A stretch of DNA of 64,000 nucleotides, taken from positions 62,001 to 126,000 of the forward strand of contig NZ_JBHYMS010000012.1 in the NCBI RefSeq assembly GCF_042743185.1, read 5' to 3'. The DNA is from Inquilinus sp042743185 (GTDB lineage Bacteria; Pseudomonadota; Alphaproteobacteria; DSM-16000; Inquilinaceae). This document shows positions 40,692-51,381 of this stretch, piece after piece (position 1 is the first letter of the stretch; each line of letters opens with the position of its first letter). The position numbers were made by a program, and so were the translations under genes. The notes under the pieces are model-generated. The model searched no databases, had not been told where the DNA came from, and saw only the letters and a list, made by a program, of their open reading frames with translations.

Positions 40692-40754
40692 ATGGCTGCG
40701 ATTGTCCGCGCGCTTCGCGCCCCCTTTCGCTGCGCCGCCGCTCGGGCCTCCTGA
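40692..40754 (+). CDS. Possible 20-residue leader ORF upstream of rsgA
   Basis: Starts MAAIVRALRAPFRCAAARAS and stops at once. AAGGAGGG (40677-40684) stands 7 bases before the ATG, one of the strongest ribosome sites in the window, in a gap that has no other gene. An ATG two codons earlier is too close to the ribosome site. It ends 54 bases before rsgA. It may be a leader peptide or chance. Confidence 0.3.
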   Translation: MAAIVRALRAPFRCAAARAS

Positions 40755-40808
40755 CAATAGGATCTCCTCGGCCGGCGCCTGACAGGCTTTCCGATCGAGG
40801 ATACTCCA

Positions 40809-41879
40809 TTGATCGACCGCTATGGCTGGAGCCCGGCGCTCCAGCACGATTTCCGTCCGCTCGCCGCCCGCGGCCTCAGCCCGGCGCGCGTCACCGTGCA
40901 GCAGCGCGGCGCCTGCCGGCTCGTCACCCCGGCCGGAGAAATGACCGGCCAACTCTCCGGCCGCTTCGCCCATGAGGCGCTGGAGGGCGACTATCCGGTG
41001 GCCGGCGACTGGGTGGCCGCATCCCTGCGCCCGGACGAGGGCAGCGCCACCATCCACCAGCTGCTGCCGCGGCGCGGCGCCTTCACCCGCAAGGCCGCCG
41101 GCCCCGGCCGCCCGACCGGCCAGGTGGTGGCCGCCAATGTCGAGGTGGCCTTCCTGGTCACCTCGCTGAACGCCGACCTCAACGCCCGGCGGATCGAGCG
41201 CTATCTGGCCACGGCCTGGGAGAGCGGCGCCTCCCCCATCGTGGTGCTGACCAAGGCCGATCTGTGCGACGATCGCGATGCGCCGCTGGCCGAGATCGAG
41301 GCGGTGGCGCTGGGCGTGCCGGTCCATGTCGTCTCCGCCGTCACCGGCGAGGGCGTCGAGGGCCTGCGCGACAGCTTCGCCCCGGGCCAGACGGCGGTGC
41401 TGCTGGGCAGCTCCGGCGTCGGCAAGTCCAGCCTGGTCAATGCCCTGGCGGGGACGGAGCTGATGGCCACCGGTGGGATCCGCGAGGACGACGCCCGCGG
41501 CCGCCACACCACGACCCATCGCGAGCTGGTGCTGCTGCCGAACGGAAGGCTGGTGCTGGACACGCCGGGCATGCGCGAGCTCGGCCTGTGGGACGCCGGG
41601 GACGGCGTCGCCGCGACCTTCGCCGACATCGAGGCGCTGGCGGCGGAGTGCCGCTTCGCCGACTGCAGCCACGAGACCGAGCCCGGCTGCGCCGTGCGCG
41701 CCGCCCTGGAAGACGGCAGCCTGGACCCGGAGCGCTGGCGCAGCTGGGGCAAGCTGCAGCGCGAACTGGCGCATCTAGAGCGCAAGGAGGACCCGCTGGC
41801 CCGTGAAAGGGCGCGCAAGGTCTGGATCCAGCGGCACAAGCAGTATCGCGCCGGCAAGAAGCGCGGCGACTGGGGGTGA
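40809..41879 (+). CDS. rsgA: Ribosome small-subunit GTPase RsgA
   Basis: 356-residue circularly permuted GTPase that helps 30S maturation. An OB-fold covers about residues 20-105, then G4 LTKAD, G1 LLGSSGVGKSSLV (about 198-210), G3 DTPGMRE (about 255), and a C-terminal zinc domain with CRFADCSHETEPGC. The motif order (G4 before G1) is the mark of the family. The start codon is TTG at 40809, with GAGG 9 bases upstream; no ATG or GTG in frame fits the domain start. Confidence 0.95.
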   Translation: MIDRYGWSPALQHDFRPLAARGLSPARVTVQQRGACRLVTPAGEMTGQLSGRFAHEALEGDYPVAGDWVAASLRPDEGSATIHQLLPRRGAFTRKAAGPGRPTGQVVAANVEVAFLVTSLNADLNARRIERYLATAWESGASPIVVLTKADLCDDRDAPLAEIEAVALGVPVHVVSAVTGEGVEGLRDSFAPGQTAVLLGSSGVGKSSLVNALAGTELMATGGIREDDARGRHTTTHRELVLLPNGRLVLDTPGMRELGLWDAGDGVAATFADIEALAAECRFADCSHETEPGCAVRAALEDGSLDPERWRSWGKLQRELAHLERKEDPLARERARKVWIQRHKQYRAGKKRGDWG

Positions 41880-41936
41880 GGCCATCGCCAGCCGCGCAGC
41901 GCCGGGACGATCGTTGGAATTCGATATGACTGTCGT

Positions 41937-41957
41937 CATGCATCCAGTGGATGCATG
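41937..41957. repeat. Perfect short inverted repeat
   Basis: CATGCATCC-AGT-GGATGCATG, a 9-base perfect stem with a 3-base loop in the gap between rsgA and the M1 peptidase. No T run follows; it may be an operator or a weak terminator. Confidence 0.5.
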
Positions 41958-42141
41958 GGCCACGCGAATCATGCTCTAAACGATTTGCATCGCCCTTGCG
42001 AATTCCTTCTTAGATCGCCGCGAAAGCTTCGGCCGGGGCGCCGTCGACTCGACAGCATTCTGCGACGGCGCGCCCGGAAGCCGTACGAGATCCGCCCTCC
42101 GGAGGTCCACGACCTTGGCCACGCGCCGGAGCTGGAAACCC

Positions 42142-44142
42142 ATGAAGGGAATCAGCCGAATGTCTCGTTCCCGCACCCTGCCGCTTCGCCCCGTGCCCGC
42201 CCTTGCCGCCCTCCTCATCGCCACCCCGGCGCTGGCGGCGGATTACCAGCCGCGCGAGACCTTCGCGCCGCGGGACATGGGACAGGCAGTCAACGCCTAT
42301 CGATCGGGCAACGGCGCGCCCGGCCCGGAGTATTGGCAGAATCGCGCCGACTACCGGATCAAGGCGACGCTCGACCCCAAGACCCCTTCCCTGAGCGGGG
42401 AAGAGGTGATCGCCTATACCAACAACAGCCCGGACGCGCTCGGCGAATTGTGGCTGCAGCTCGACCAGAACATGTACCGGCCGGACAGCCGCGGCGCCGC
42501 CGCTGCCGGCAAGCCGGAGAAGGGCTCCTCCGACGGTTTCGTGTTTGACGACGTCGCCATCGAGCGCGACGGCAAGACCACGCCGGCCTCCGTCCTGGTG
42601 AGCGACACCCGCGGGCGTATCCCGTTGAGCACGCCGCTGGCACCGAAGGGCGGCCAGATCAAGCTCCACATCCGCTATCATTTCGACATTCCGGGAGAGG
42701 AATGGGGTGGCCGCATGGGCTGGGGCAAGGCCGAGGACGGCCCGGTCTACATGCTCGCCCAATGGTATCCGCGCATGCAGGTCTATGACGACATCCGCGG
42801 CTGGGACACGCTGCCGTTCCTCGCCCAGGAATTCTACCTGGAGTACGGCGATTTCGACTACGAGATCACGGTGCCGAGCACCATGATCGTCGCCGGCTCA
42901 GGCGAATTGAAGAATCCGGATGAGGTTCTGACCAGGGAGGAACGCGACCGGCTCGATAAGGCCCGCGCCAGCGACCATACGGTGGCGGTCATCGCCCCGC
43001 AGGATGTCGGCGACGCTGCGACACGGCCCAAGGCGGACGGCACGCTGACCTGGCATTTCGCGATGCAGCACACGCGCGACGTGGCGCTGTCGATCTCGCC
43101 GGCCTTCGCCTGGGACGCGGCCCGCATCAACCTGCCGGACGGCAAATCGGCGCTGGCCATGTCGTTCTATCCGGCCGAGAGCCAGGGCCCCGTGCGCTGG
43201 GGCCGGTCGACCGAATATCTGAAGGATGCCGTCGAGCGGTTCTCGGCGCGCTGGTATCCCTATCCCTGGCCGGTCGCGGTCAATGTCGCGGGGCCCGACA
43301 ACATCGCCGGGATGGAGTATCCGGGCCTGCTGTTCGACGGCATCGGCGACGAAGGCAAGGACCTGTTCTGGATCACCGCGCACGAGATCGGCCATACTTG
43401 GTTCCCGATGATCGTCGGCTTCGACGAGCGCAGGGACGCCTGGATGGACGAGGGCTTCAACACCTTCATCGACGTCTACGAATCGGACGACTTCAACAAG
43501 GGCGAATACGCCCCGAAGCGTGACAGCGAATACGCGCCGGGCGGCGGCAATCCGGCCGACGAGATCCTCGCCGTCCTCAAGGACCCCGACGCGCCGGCGA
43601 TCCTGTCGCGCGCCGACACGATCCTCGAGAAGTACCGTCACCCGGTCACCTACTTCAAATCGGCCTTCGGGCTGATCCTGCTGCGCGAGCAGATCCTAGG
43701 ACCCGAGCGCTTCGATCCCGCCTTCCGCGAATTCATCGCCGCCTGGGCCTACAAGCATCCCAAGCCGGCCGACTTCTTCCGGTTCATGGACAGCGCCGCC
43801 GGCGAGGATCTGTCCTGGTGGTGGCGCGGCTGGTACGACAACAACTGGTCGCTCGATCTCGCCATCGCCAAGGTCGCACCCGTCGACGGCGATGCGGCCA
43901 AGGGCACGACGATCACCGTCGAAGCCAAGGACAAGCTCGTCCTGCCCGCGACCCTGCGCGTCGATTTCGCCGACGGCAGCCGCCGCGACTATCGCCTGCC
44001 CGCCGAGAGCTTCATCCGCCAAGCGACGACGACGGTGACGACCGAGGCCGGCAAGACGGTCGCGCAGGTTCGCATCGACCCCGACAACAAGCTGCCGGAC
44101 AAGGATCGTACCGACAACGTCTGGAAGGCCAAGGCGAAATAG
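42142..44142 (+). CDS. M1-family (gluzincin) metallopeptidase, exported
   Basis: 666-residue peptidase. A signal peptide (about 1-33, ending ALAA) precedes an N-terminal beta-saddle and the gluzincin catalytic domain: H414-E415-x-x-H418 (HEIGHTWFP) and E437 in WMDEGFNTF, exactly 18 residues between the second His and Glu. The usual GxMEN exopeptidase motif is replaced by AGMEYPGL, so the cleavage mode may differ from classical aminopeptidases. Another ATG at 42160 with a similar ribosome site would shorten the N terminus by six residues. Confidence 0.9.
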   Translation: MKGISRMSRSRTLPLRPVPALAALLIATPALAADYQPRETFAPRDMGQAVNAYRSGNGAPGPEYWQNRADYRIKATLDPKTPSLSGEEVIAYTNNSPDALGELWLQLDQNMYRPDSRGAAAAGKPEKGSSDGFVFDDVAIERDGKTTPASVLVSDTRGRIPLSTPLAPKGGQIKLHIRYHFDIPGEEWGGRMGWGKAEDGPVYMLAQWYPRMQVYDDIRGWDTLPFLAQEFYLEYGDFDYEITVPSTMIVAGSGELKNPDEVLTREERDRLDKARASDHTVAVIAPQDVGDAATRPKADGTLTWHFAMQHTRDVALSISPAFAWDAARINLPDGKSALAMSFYPAESQGPVRWGRSTEYLKDAVERFSARWYPYPWPVAVNVAGPDNIAGMEYPGLLFDGIGDEGKDLFWITAHEIGHTWFPMIVGFDERRDAWMDEGFNTFIDVYESDDFNKGEYAPKRDSEYAPGGGNPADEILAVLKDPDAPAILSRADTILEKYRHPVTYFKSAFGLILLREQILGPERFDPAFREFIAAWAYKHPKPADFFRFMDSAAGEDLSWWWRGWYDNNWSLDLAIAKVAPVDGDAAKGTTITVEAKDKLVLPATLRVDFADGSRRDYRLPAESFIRQATTTVTTEAGKTVAQVRIDPDNKLPDKDRTDNVWKAKAK

Positions 44143-44152
44143 CCGCCGCCGT

Positions 44153-44536
44153 TCACGCCGGGTTCGAGATCTCGATCAGGTTGGCGTCGGGATCACGCAG
44201 ATAGACCGAACGGATCGGCCCGGCCGCCCCCGTGCGGGGCACCGGGCCCTCCTCGATCGCGATGCCGAGGCGCTGGAGATGGGCCACCACCTCCTCCAGC
44301 GGCGTCACAGCGATGAAGCAGAGATCGGCCGAGCCCGGCGTCGGCCGCAGCGCCTTCGGCTCGAACTCGCGCCCGGCCTGGTGCAGGTTGATCTTCTGGT
44401 CGCCGAAGCGCAGGGCTTTGCGGTTCTGGCCGAAGGTCTCGACCTGCATCCCCAGCGCGCGAGTGTAGAAGTCGCAGGTCGCCTCGATGCTGGCCACGGT
44501 CAGCACCAGGTGGTCGAGATGGTCGATGCGGATCAT
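44153..44536 (-). CDS. VOC-family (glyoxalase/dioxygenase fold) protein
   Basis: 127-residue two-module VOC protein. RIDHLDHLVLTVASIEATCDFYTRALGM is the first module (split here around residue 20), LRFGDQKINLHQAG follows, and SVYLRDPDANLIEIS ends the second module with the metal Glu. The His and Glu ligands are in place, so a metal-dependent lyase, dioxygenase or antibiotic-modifying activity is possible. The ATG at 44536 is at the domain start; an upstream in-frame start would add 13 residues. The gene is convergent with the M1 peptidase gene. Confidence 0.85.
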   Translation of the reverse strand: MIRIDHLDHLVLTVASIEATCDFYTRALGMQVETFGQNRKALRFGDQKINLHQAGREFEPKALRPTPGSADLCFIAVTPLEEVVAHLQRLGIAIEEGPVPRTGAAGPIRSVYLRDPDANLIEISNPA

Positions 44537-44580
44537 GCCGTCCTTCTCCTCAAGCCCAAGGATATAGGACGGCACGTCGG

Positions 44581-44943
44581 TCAGTCCCAGCGCCCGTCCC
44601 GACGGAAGCGGTCACCGCCCACCTCCAGGGTGCCGTCGGCGACAGTGCCCGTGGCGGTGAAGCCGGAATCATCGGCGAAGAAGATCTCGCCCGGGCCGCG
44701 GATCTCCCACCGGCCGGTATAGGCGCTGCGCCGGGCGCCGCGCGCCTCGTCGTAGCGGCCGCCGGCCAGCAGCTCGAGCCGGATGTGGCCGTTCTCGGTC
44801 ACCCACATGCCGGCGAGATCGGCTTCGGAGAGGTCGGTGCGGGTCATGTCGATGGCCTGTGCCGGGGTGATCGGGGACTGGGCTTCGGCGGCGGGGGCGG
44901 CAAGAACCGCCAGAGCCGCCAGGGCGACGCGGGAAGGAACCAT
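44581..44943 (-). CDS. Atu4866-like (PF11512) exported protein
   Basis: 120-residue protein with a signal peptide (about 1-21, ending AEAQ). The mature part contains AGMWVTENGHIRLEL, GRYDEARG, YTGRWEIRG and FADDSGFTATGTV, the signature of the Atu4866 family known from Agrobacterium. The fold is a small beta-barrel; its function is unknown. It is 12 bases after the SDR gene on the same strand and so probably shares its LysR-controlled transcript. SDR plus Atu4866 is a recurring neighbourhood. Confidence 0.8.
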   Translation of the reverse strand: MVPSRVALAALAVLAAPAAEAQSPITPAQAIDMTRTDLSEADLAGMWVTENGHIRLELLAGGRYDEARGARRSAYTGRWEIRGPGEIFFADDSGFTATGTVADGTLEVGGDRFRRDGRWD

Positions 44944-44955
44944 CACGGCCTCCGC

Positions 44956-45687
44956 TCAATAAGCCTGGCCGGTCGGGCGCACGACCAGCTCGTTGACGTC
45001 GACCTCCGGCGGCTGGGCGACGGCGTAGGCGACCGCGCGGGCGATGGCCTCGGCCGGGAGCAGGTCGCGGCGGTAATCCTCGATCGCCGCCCGCCGCAGC
45101 TCGGGGTCGGAGATGCCGTTGGCCAGCTCCGACTCCGTCGCGCCAGGCGCCACCACCGTGACCCGGATACCGCCGCCGATCTCCTGCCGCAGCCCCTCGG
45201 AGAAGGCGCGCACGGCGAATTTCGTGGCCGAATAGACCGCGGCGGTCGGCACGATGCGCCGGTCGGCGACCGAGGTGACGTTGACGATGTGGCCGGAGCC
45301 CTGGGCCCGGAACACTGGCAGGGCCGCGGCCACGCCGTACAGCACGCCCTTGAGGTTGACGTCGACCATCCGGTCCCATTCCTCGACCTTGAGGTCTGCG
45401 ACCGGGGACAGCGGCATCACCCCGGCGTTGTTGACGATCACGTCCAGCCGGCCGAACTGCGCCACCGCGGCCTGGACGAAGGCGTCCACATCCTCGCGAC
45501 GGGTGACGTCCAGGCGCTGCAGCGCGACCCGGCCGCCGTCGCGGCGGATCTCGTCGGCCACGACCTCCAGACGGTGCAGGCGGCGGGCGCCGAGCATGAC
45601 CGCGGCGCCGGCCCTGGCGAAGTGACGCGCCACGGCCTCGCCGATGCCGCTCGACGCGCCGGTGACGGCAATGACCTTGCCTTCCAT
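44956..45687 (-). CDS. Short-chain dehydrogenase/reductase (SDR)
   Basis: 243-residue classical SDR. Cofactor loop TGASSGIGE (residues 9-17), NNAGVMPL, the catalytic Ser of NVTSVADRR, and YSATK with Tyr and Lys are complete. It should reduce or oxidise a carbonyl/alcohol with NAD(P)H; the basic residues after the second strand (GARRLHRL) favour NADPH. It is divergent from the LysR gene across about 110 bases, so that regulator probably controls it. Confidence 0.92.
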   Translation of the reverse strand: MEGKVIAVTGASSGIGEAVARHFARAGAAVMLGARRLHRLEVVADEIRRDGGRVALQRLDVTRREDVDAFVQAAVAQFGRLDVIVNNAGVMPLSPVADLKVEEWDRMVDVNLKGVLYGVAAALPVFRAQGSGHIVNVTSVADRRIVPTAAVYSATKFAVRAFSEGLRQEIGGGIRVTVVAPGATESELANGISDPELRRAAIEDYRRDLLPAEAIARAVAYAVAQPPEVDVNELVVRPTGQAY

Positions 45688-45800
45688 GTCGGATCTCCAT
45701 CAGCTGCGGCGTTTCTTGCCGCTGCCGGAGACCCTATGGCTTGACCCGTCGCGACACGAGCGCATAGTCGACATCATTTCGATGACTGGGAATCGTGCTC

Positions 45801-46706
45801 ATGGCCTTCGACGGCCGCCTGCTGAGCGGCATCAGCGCCCTGGCCGCGGTGGTCGAGGCCGGCAGCTTCGTGCGGGCGGCGGACAGCCTGGGGCTGACCC
45901 AGTCCGGCGTCAGCCGTGCCGTCGCCCGGCTGGAGGCGCGGTTGGGCGTTCGCCTGTTCGACCGCACGCCGCGGGCGATCACGCTGACCGAGGAGGGCCG
46001 CCGCTTCTATGACGGGGTGATGCCGCACCTGACCGGCATCGAGGAGCGGGCCGCCGAGGCGTCGGGCGGCGCCACGGCAGTGCGCGGCCGGCTGCGGGTC
46101 AATGCCGACGCCGCCTTCGGTCATTATGTCCTGGCGCCGCGGCTCGCCGGCTTCATGGTGCGCCACCCGGAGATCGAGCTGGAGCTAGTAGTGCGCGACC
46201 GTATCGGCGACCTGGTGGCGGAAGGCTTCGACATCGCCCTGCGCTTCGGCGAGCCGGAGCAGTCCGGCCTGAACAGCAGGCTGCTGCTGGAGACACGGGT
46301 GCTGACCTGCGCCTCGCCCGACTATGTGGCGCGGCACGGCCGGCCGCGGCACCCGGACGACCTGATCCGGGACGGCCATGAATGCGTGCTGGTGAAGGAG
46401 GCCGCCACCGGCCGGCCCTATGAGTGGGAGTTCCGGCGCAAGGCCGAGGTGCTGTCGGTGCCGGTCAAGGGCCGGCTGACGGTCAACGACGCCGGTGGCC
46501 TGATCGGCGCCCTGCTGGGCGGCCAGGGCATCGGCCAGCCGCTGGAGTTCAGCGTCCGCGACCTGCTGGCGTCCGGCCGGCTGGTCCGGCTGCTGCCCGA
46601 CTGGTCGGACGAGCGCTTCCCGGTCTACGCCTATCACCGCTCGCGCGGCCTGCCCCCGGCGCGGGTGCGCGCCTTCCTCGATTTCGTGTTCGAGATCACG
46701 GTGTAG
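45801..46706 (+). CDS. LysR-family transcriptional regulator
   Basis: 301-residue LysR protein. The N-terminal winged helix (about 5-65) shows ALAAVVEAGSFVRAADSLGL, TQSGVSRAVARLEARLGVRL and DRTPRAITLTEEG. The effector domain begins near residue 90. It is transcribed away from the SDR gene, the classical arrangement for a LysR activator and its target. The ATG at 45801 begins at the usual N terminus. Confidence 0.93.
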   Translation: MAFDGRLLSGISALAAVVEAGSFVRAADSLGLTQSGVSRAVARLEARLGVRLFDRTPRAITLTEEGRRFYDGVMPHLTGIEERAAEASGGATAVRGRLRVNADAAFGHYVLAPRLAGFMVRHPEIELELVVRDRIGDLVAEGFDIALRFGEPEQSGLNSRLLLETRVLTCASPDYVARHGRPRHPDDLIRDGHECVLVKEAATGRPYEWEFRRKAEVLSVPVKGRLTVNDAGGLIGALLGGQGIGQPLEFSVRDLLASGRLVRLLPDWSDERFPVYAYHRSRGLPPARVRAFLDFVFEITV

Positions 46707-46710
46707 GCGA

Positions 46711-46732
46711 AAGGGGCGCTGCAGCGCCCCTT
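46711..46732. terminator. Bidirectional terminator between lysR and clpB
   Basis: Perfect 22-base palindrome AAGGGGCGCT-GCAGCGCCCCTT lying between two convergent stop codons, with A-rich and T-containing flanks. Confidence 0.75.
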
Positions 46733-46747
46733 CCCTGTTCTGCCCGA

Positions 46748-49354
<2,607 letters not shown>

Positions 49355-49448
49355 AAATTCTGTCTCCACTGTCCGGCGCGGTCGTCTTGCACGAAGCCCG
49401 ACCCCGCCTTGATCCACATCAGTGCGATCCGGGAGGATGCAGGACTGA

Positions 49449-49476
49449 TGTAGGAGTGTGGCCCGGCGGCAACAAG
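49449..49476 (-). promoter_or_regulatory. Possible RpoH promoter of clpB
   Basis: On the minus strand CTTGTTG (49476-49470), 13 bases, then CTCCTACA (49456-49449). The -35 and spacing equal those of the hsp20 promoter; the -10 is weak. Confidence 0.4.
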
Positions 49477-49632
49477 AGCCGCCGGAGACATCCGGAACCG
49501 CATGCGCCGCTGGGCGCGCCGATCCGAAGCCGGTCCCAATCGCGCATAGCGGTGATCCTCGGTGCGCTGATTGTTTCCGCGCGCCATAACGCGCTAGGGT
49601 CGTGTCCCGGAACCGTTGCCAGCCAGCCCGCC

Positions 49633-50391
49633 ATGACCGCCGCCCGCCTCGCCGACCTGTACCGCTATCCCGTCAAGGGCCTGGCCGGGCAGAAACTCGC
49701 CGCCACAGATCTCGCCGCCGGGGAGACGCTGCCGCATGACCGGCGCTTCGCCATCGTGCACGGCGCCAGCCAATGCGACCCGACGGCGCCCAGCTGGCAG
49801 CCGAAGCGGCAGTTCCTGCAGCTGATGACCGACGAGCGGCTGGCCCAGCTGGGCGTCGATTACGACGATGCCACCGAGGCGCTGACGCTGAAGCGCGACG
49901 GCAAGCAGGTGGCGCGCGGCCTGCTGTCGCTGCCGATCGGGCAGGAGCTGATCAACCAGTTCCTCAACGCCTTCATGAAGGACCCGCGCGGCGCGCTGAA
50001 GATCGTCTCCGCCCCCGGCATCGCCTTCACCGACAAGCCGGAAAAGCTGGTCTCGCTGATCAACCTGGCGTCGGCGAAGGACATCGAGCGGGTGACGCGC
50101 GCGCCGGTCGACCCGCGGCGCTTCCGCGGCAACCTTTATCTCGATGGCCTGCCGGCCTGGTCGGAGTTCGAGCTGGTCGGGAAGGAGCTGGCCGTCGGGC
50201 CGGTGCGGCTCCGCGTCGTGTCGCGCATCGGCCGCTGCGCCGCGACCAACGTCAACCCGGCGACCGGCGATCGCGACCTGAACATCCCCAAAGCCCTGAT
50301 CACCGGCTTCGGCCACGCCGATTGCGGCATCTATGCCGAGGTCCTGGTGGGCGGCCGTATCGCGGAAGGCGATACGCTGGCGATCGCGTAG
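49633..50391 (+). CDS. MOSC-domain protein
   Basis: 252-residue MOSC protein. The N-terminal beta-barrel (MTAARLADLYRYPVKGLAGQKL) and the MOSC core with SRIGRCAATNVNPATGDRD, whose Cys is the conserved sulfur- or molybdenum-related residue, are clear. Relatives mobilise sulfur or reduce N-hydroxylated compounds using molybdenum cofactor. It lies just upstream of molybdenum hydroxylase genes on the same strand but 140 bases apart, so a functional link is plausible, not proven. Confidence 0.9.
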   Translation: MTAARLADLYRYPVKGLAGQKLAATDLAAGETLPHDRRFAIVHGASQCDPTAPSWQPKRQFLQLMTDERLAQLGVDYDDATEALTLKRDGKQVARGLLSLPIGQELINQFLNAFMKDPRGALKIVSAPGIAFTDKPEKLVSLINLASAKDIERVTRAPVDPRRFRGNLYLDGLPAWSEFELVGKELAVGPVRLRVVSRIGRCAATNVNPATGDRDLNIPKALITGFGHADCGIYAEVLVGGRIAEGDTLAIA

Positions 50392-50429
50392 CCTCGGCAC
50401 GACTCCGTCTCACCCTGCCCGATCCCGCC

Positions 50430-50475
50430 TTGACAGCCCTGCCGGTGCGGATGAAGATCGTTTGTATACGAATGA
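50430..50475 (+). promoter_or_regulatory. Promoter region and GTATAC-centred operator of the hydroxylase cluster
   Basis: TTGACA at 50430-50435 is followed by the 18-base imperfect palindrome TCGTTTGTATACGAATGA (50458-50475; 7 of 9 base pairs symmetrical). It is 57 bases before the first gene. GTATAC-centred palindromes are typical of GntR/FadR-type operators, but the cluster's own regulator is a MarR. Confidence 0.6.
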
Positions 50476-50531
50476 AATGACCGCTGGGGAACAGCGGATC
50501 TTCGGAACAGGATCAGGCCAGGGAGATCAGC

Positions 50532-51380
50532 ATGTACCTCCGGCCAGGCACGCTGGATGAGGCGGTGGCGGCGCTTTCGGCGCCGGGCGGCCGCATCCTG
50601 GCGGGCGGAACGGACATCTTTCCGGCGGCGGGAGACCGCCCGCTGGCCGGACCGATCATCGACATCTCGCGGCTGGCGGAGCTGGACGGCATCGTCCTCG
50701 GTGACGACCGCATCCGCATCGGCGCCCGCACCAGCTGGAGCACCATCATCGCGACGAAGCTGCCGCGCTGCTTCGACGCGCTGAAGGCTGCGGCGCGGGA
50801 GGTCGGGTCCGTCCAGATCCAGAACCTGGGCACCATCGCCGGCAACCTGTGCAATGCCTCCCCCGCCGCCGACGGCGTGCCGCCGCTGCTGGCGCTGGAT
50901 GCCGCGGTGGAGCTGCGGTCCCGCGCCGGCAGCCGCACCCTGCCCCTGTCCGAGTTCATCTCCGGCAACCGCCGCACCGCCCGGCGCGAGGACGAGATCG
51001 TCACCGCCGTGATCGTGCCGCGGACGATCGATGCCGGCGCCTCGGCCTTCCTCAAGCTCGGCGCCCGCCGCTACCTGGTGATCTCGATCGCCATGGTGGC
51101 GGCGGTGGTCGCGGCCGATGCCGAGGGCCGGGTCGCCCAGGCGCGGATCGCGGTCGGTTCCTGCTCCGCCGTCGCGCAACGGTTGGCGACGCTGGAGCAG
51201 GACCTCGTCGGCGCCCCGGCGCGGCGCGGCCTCGGCGCGCTGACCCGGCCGGAGCATCTGGCGCCGCTGTCGCCGATCGGCGATGTCCGCGCCAGTGCCG
51301 CCTACCGCTTGGACGCGGCCCTGACCCTGGTGCGCCGCGCGCTCGATACCTGCGCCCTCGGCGCTGCGGCGGAGATCTAA
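50532..51380 (+). CDS. Molybdenum hydroxylase FAD-binding subunit
   Basis: 282-residue medium subunit of the xanthine dehydrogenase family. RILAGGTDIFPAAGD (about 21-35) is the FAD pyrophosphate loop, and VQIQNLGTIAGNLCNASPAADGVPPLLAL (seen around 95-120) is the second flavin motif. It passes electrons from the iron-sulfur centres to an acceptor. It is followed by the fused iron-sulfur/molybdenum subunit with one base between stop and start. Confidence 0.93.
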   Translation: MYLRPGTLDEAVAALSAPGGRILAGGTDIFPAAGDRPLAGPIIDISRLAELDGIVLGDDRIRIGARTSWSTIIATKLPRCFDALKAAAREVGSVQIQNLGTIAGNLCNASPAADGVPPLLALDAAVELRSRAGSRTLPLSEFISGNRRTARREDEIVTAVIVPRTIDAGASAFLKLGARRYLVISIAMVAAVVAADAEGRVAQARIAVGSCSAVAQRLATLEQDLVGAPARRGLGALTRPEHLAPLSPIGDVRASAAYRLDAALTLVRRALDTCALGAAAEI

Positions 51381-51381
51381 G

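Noticed and set aside
45750..45800. Exact LysR-type T-N11-A operator between the SDR and lysR genes
   Set aside because: AGTC and GACT half-sites occur around 45766-45787 but the rest of the arms do not pair convincingly.
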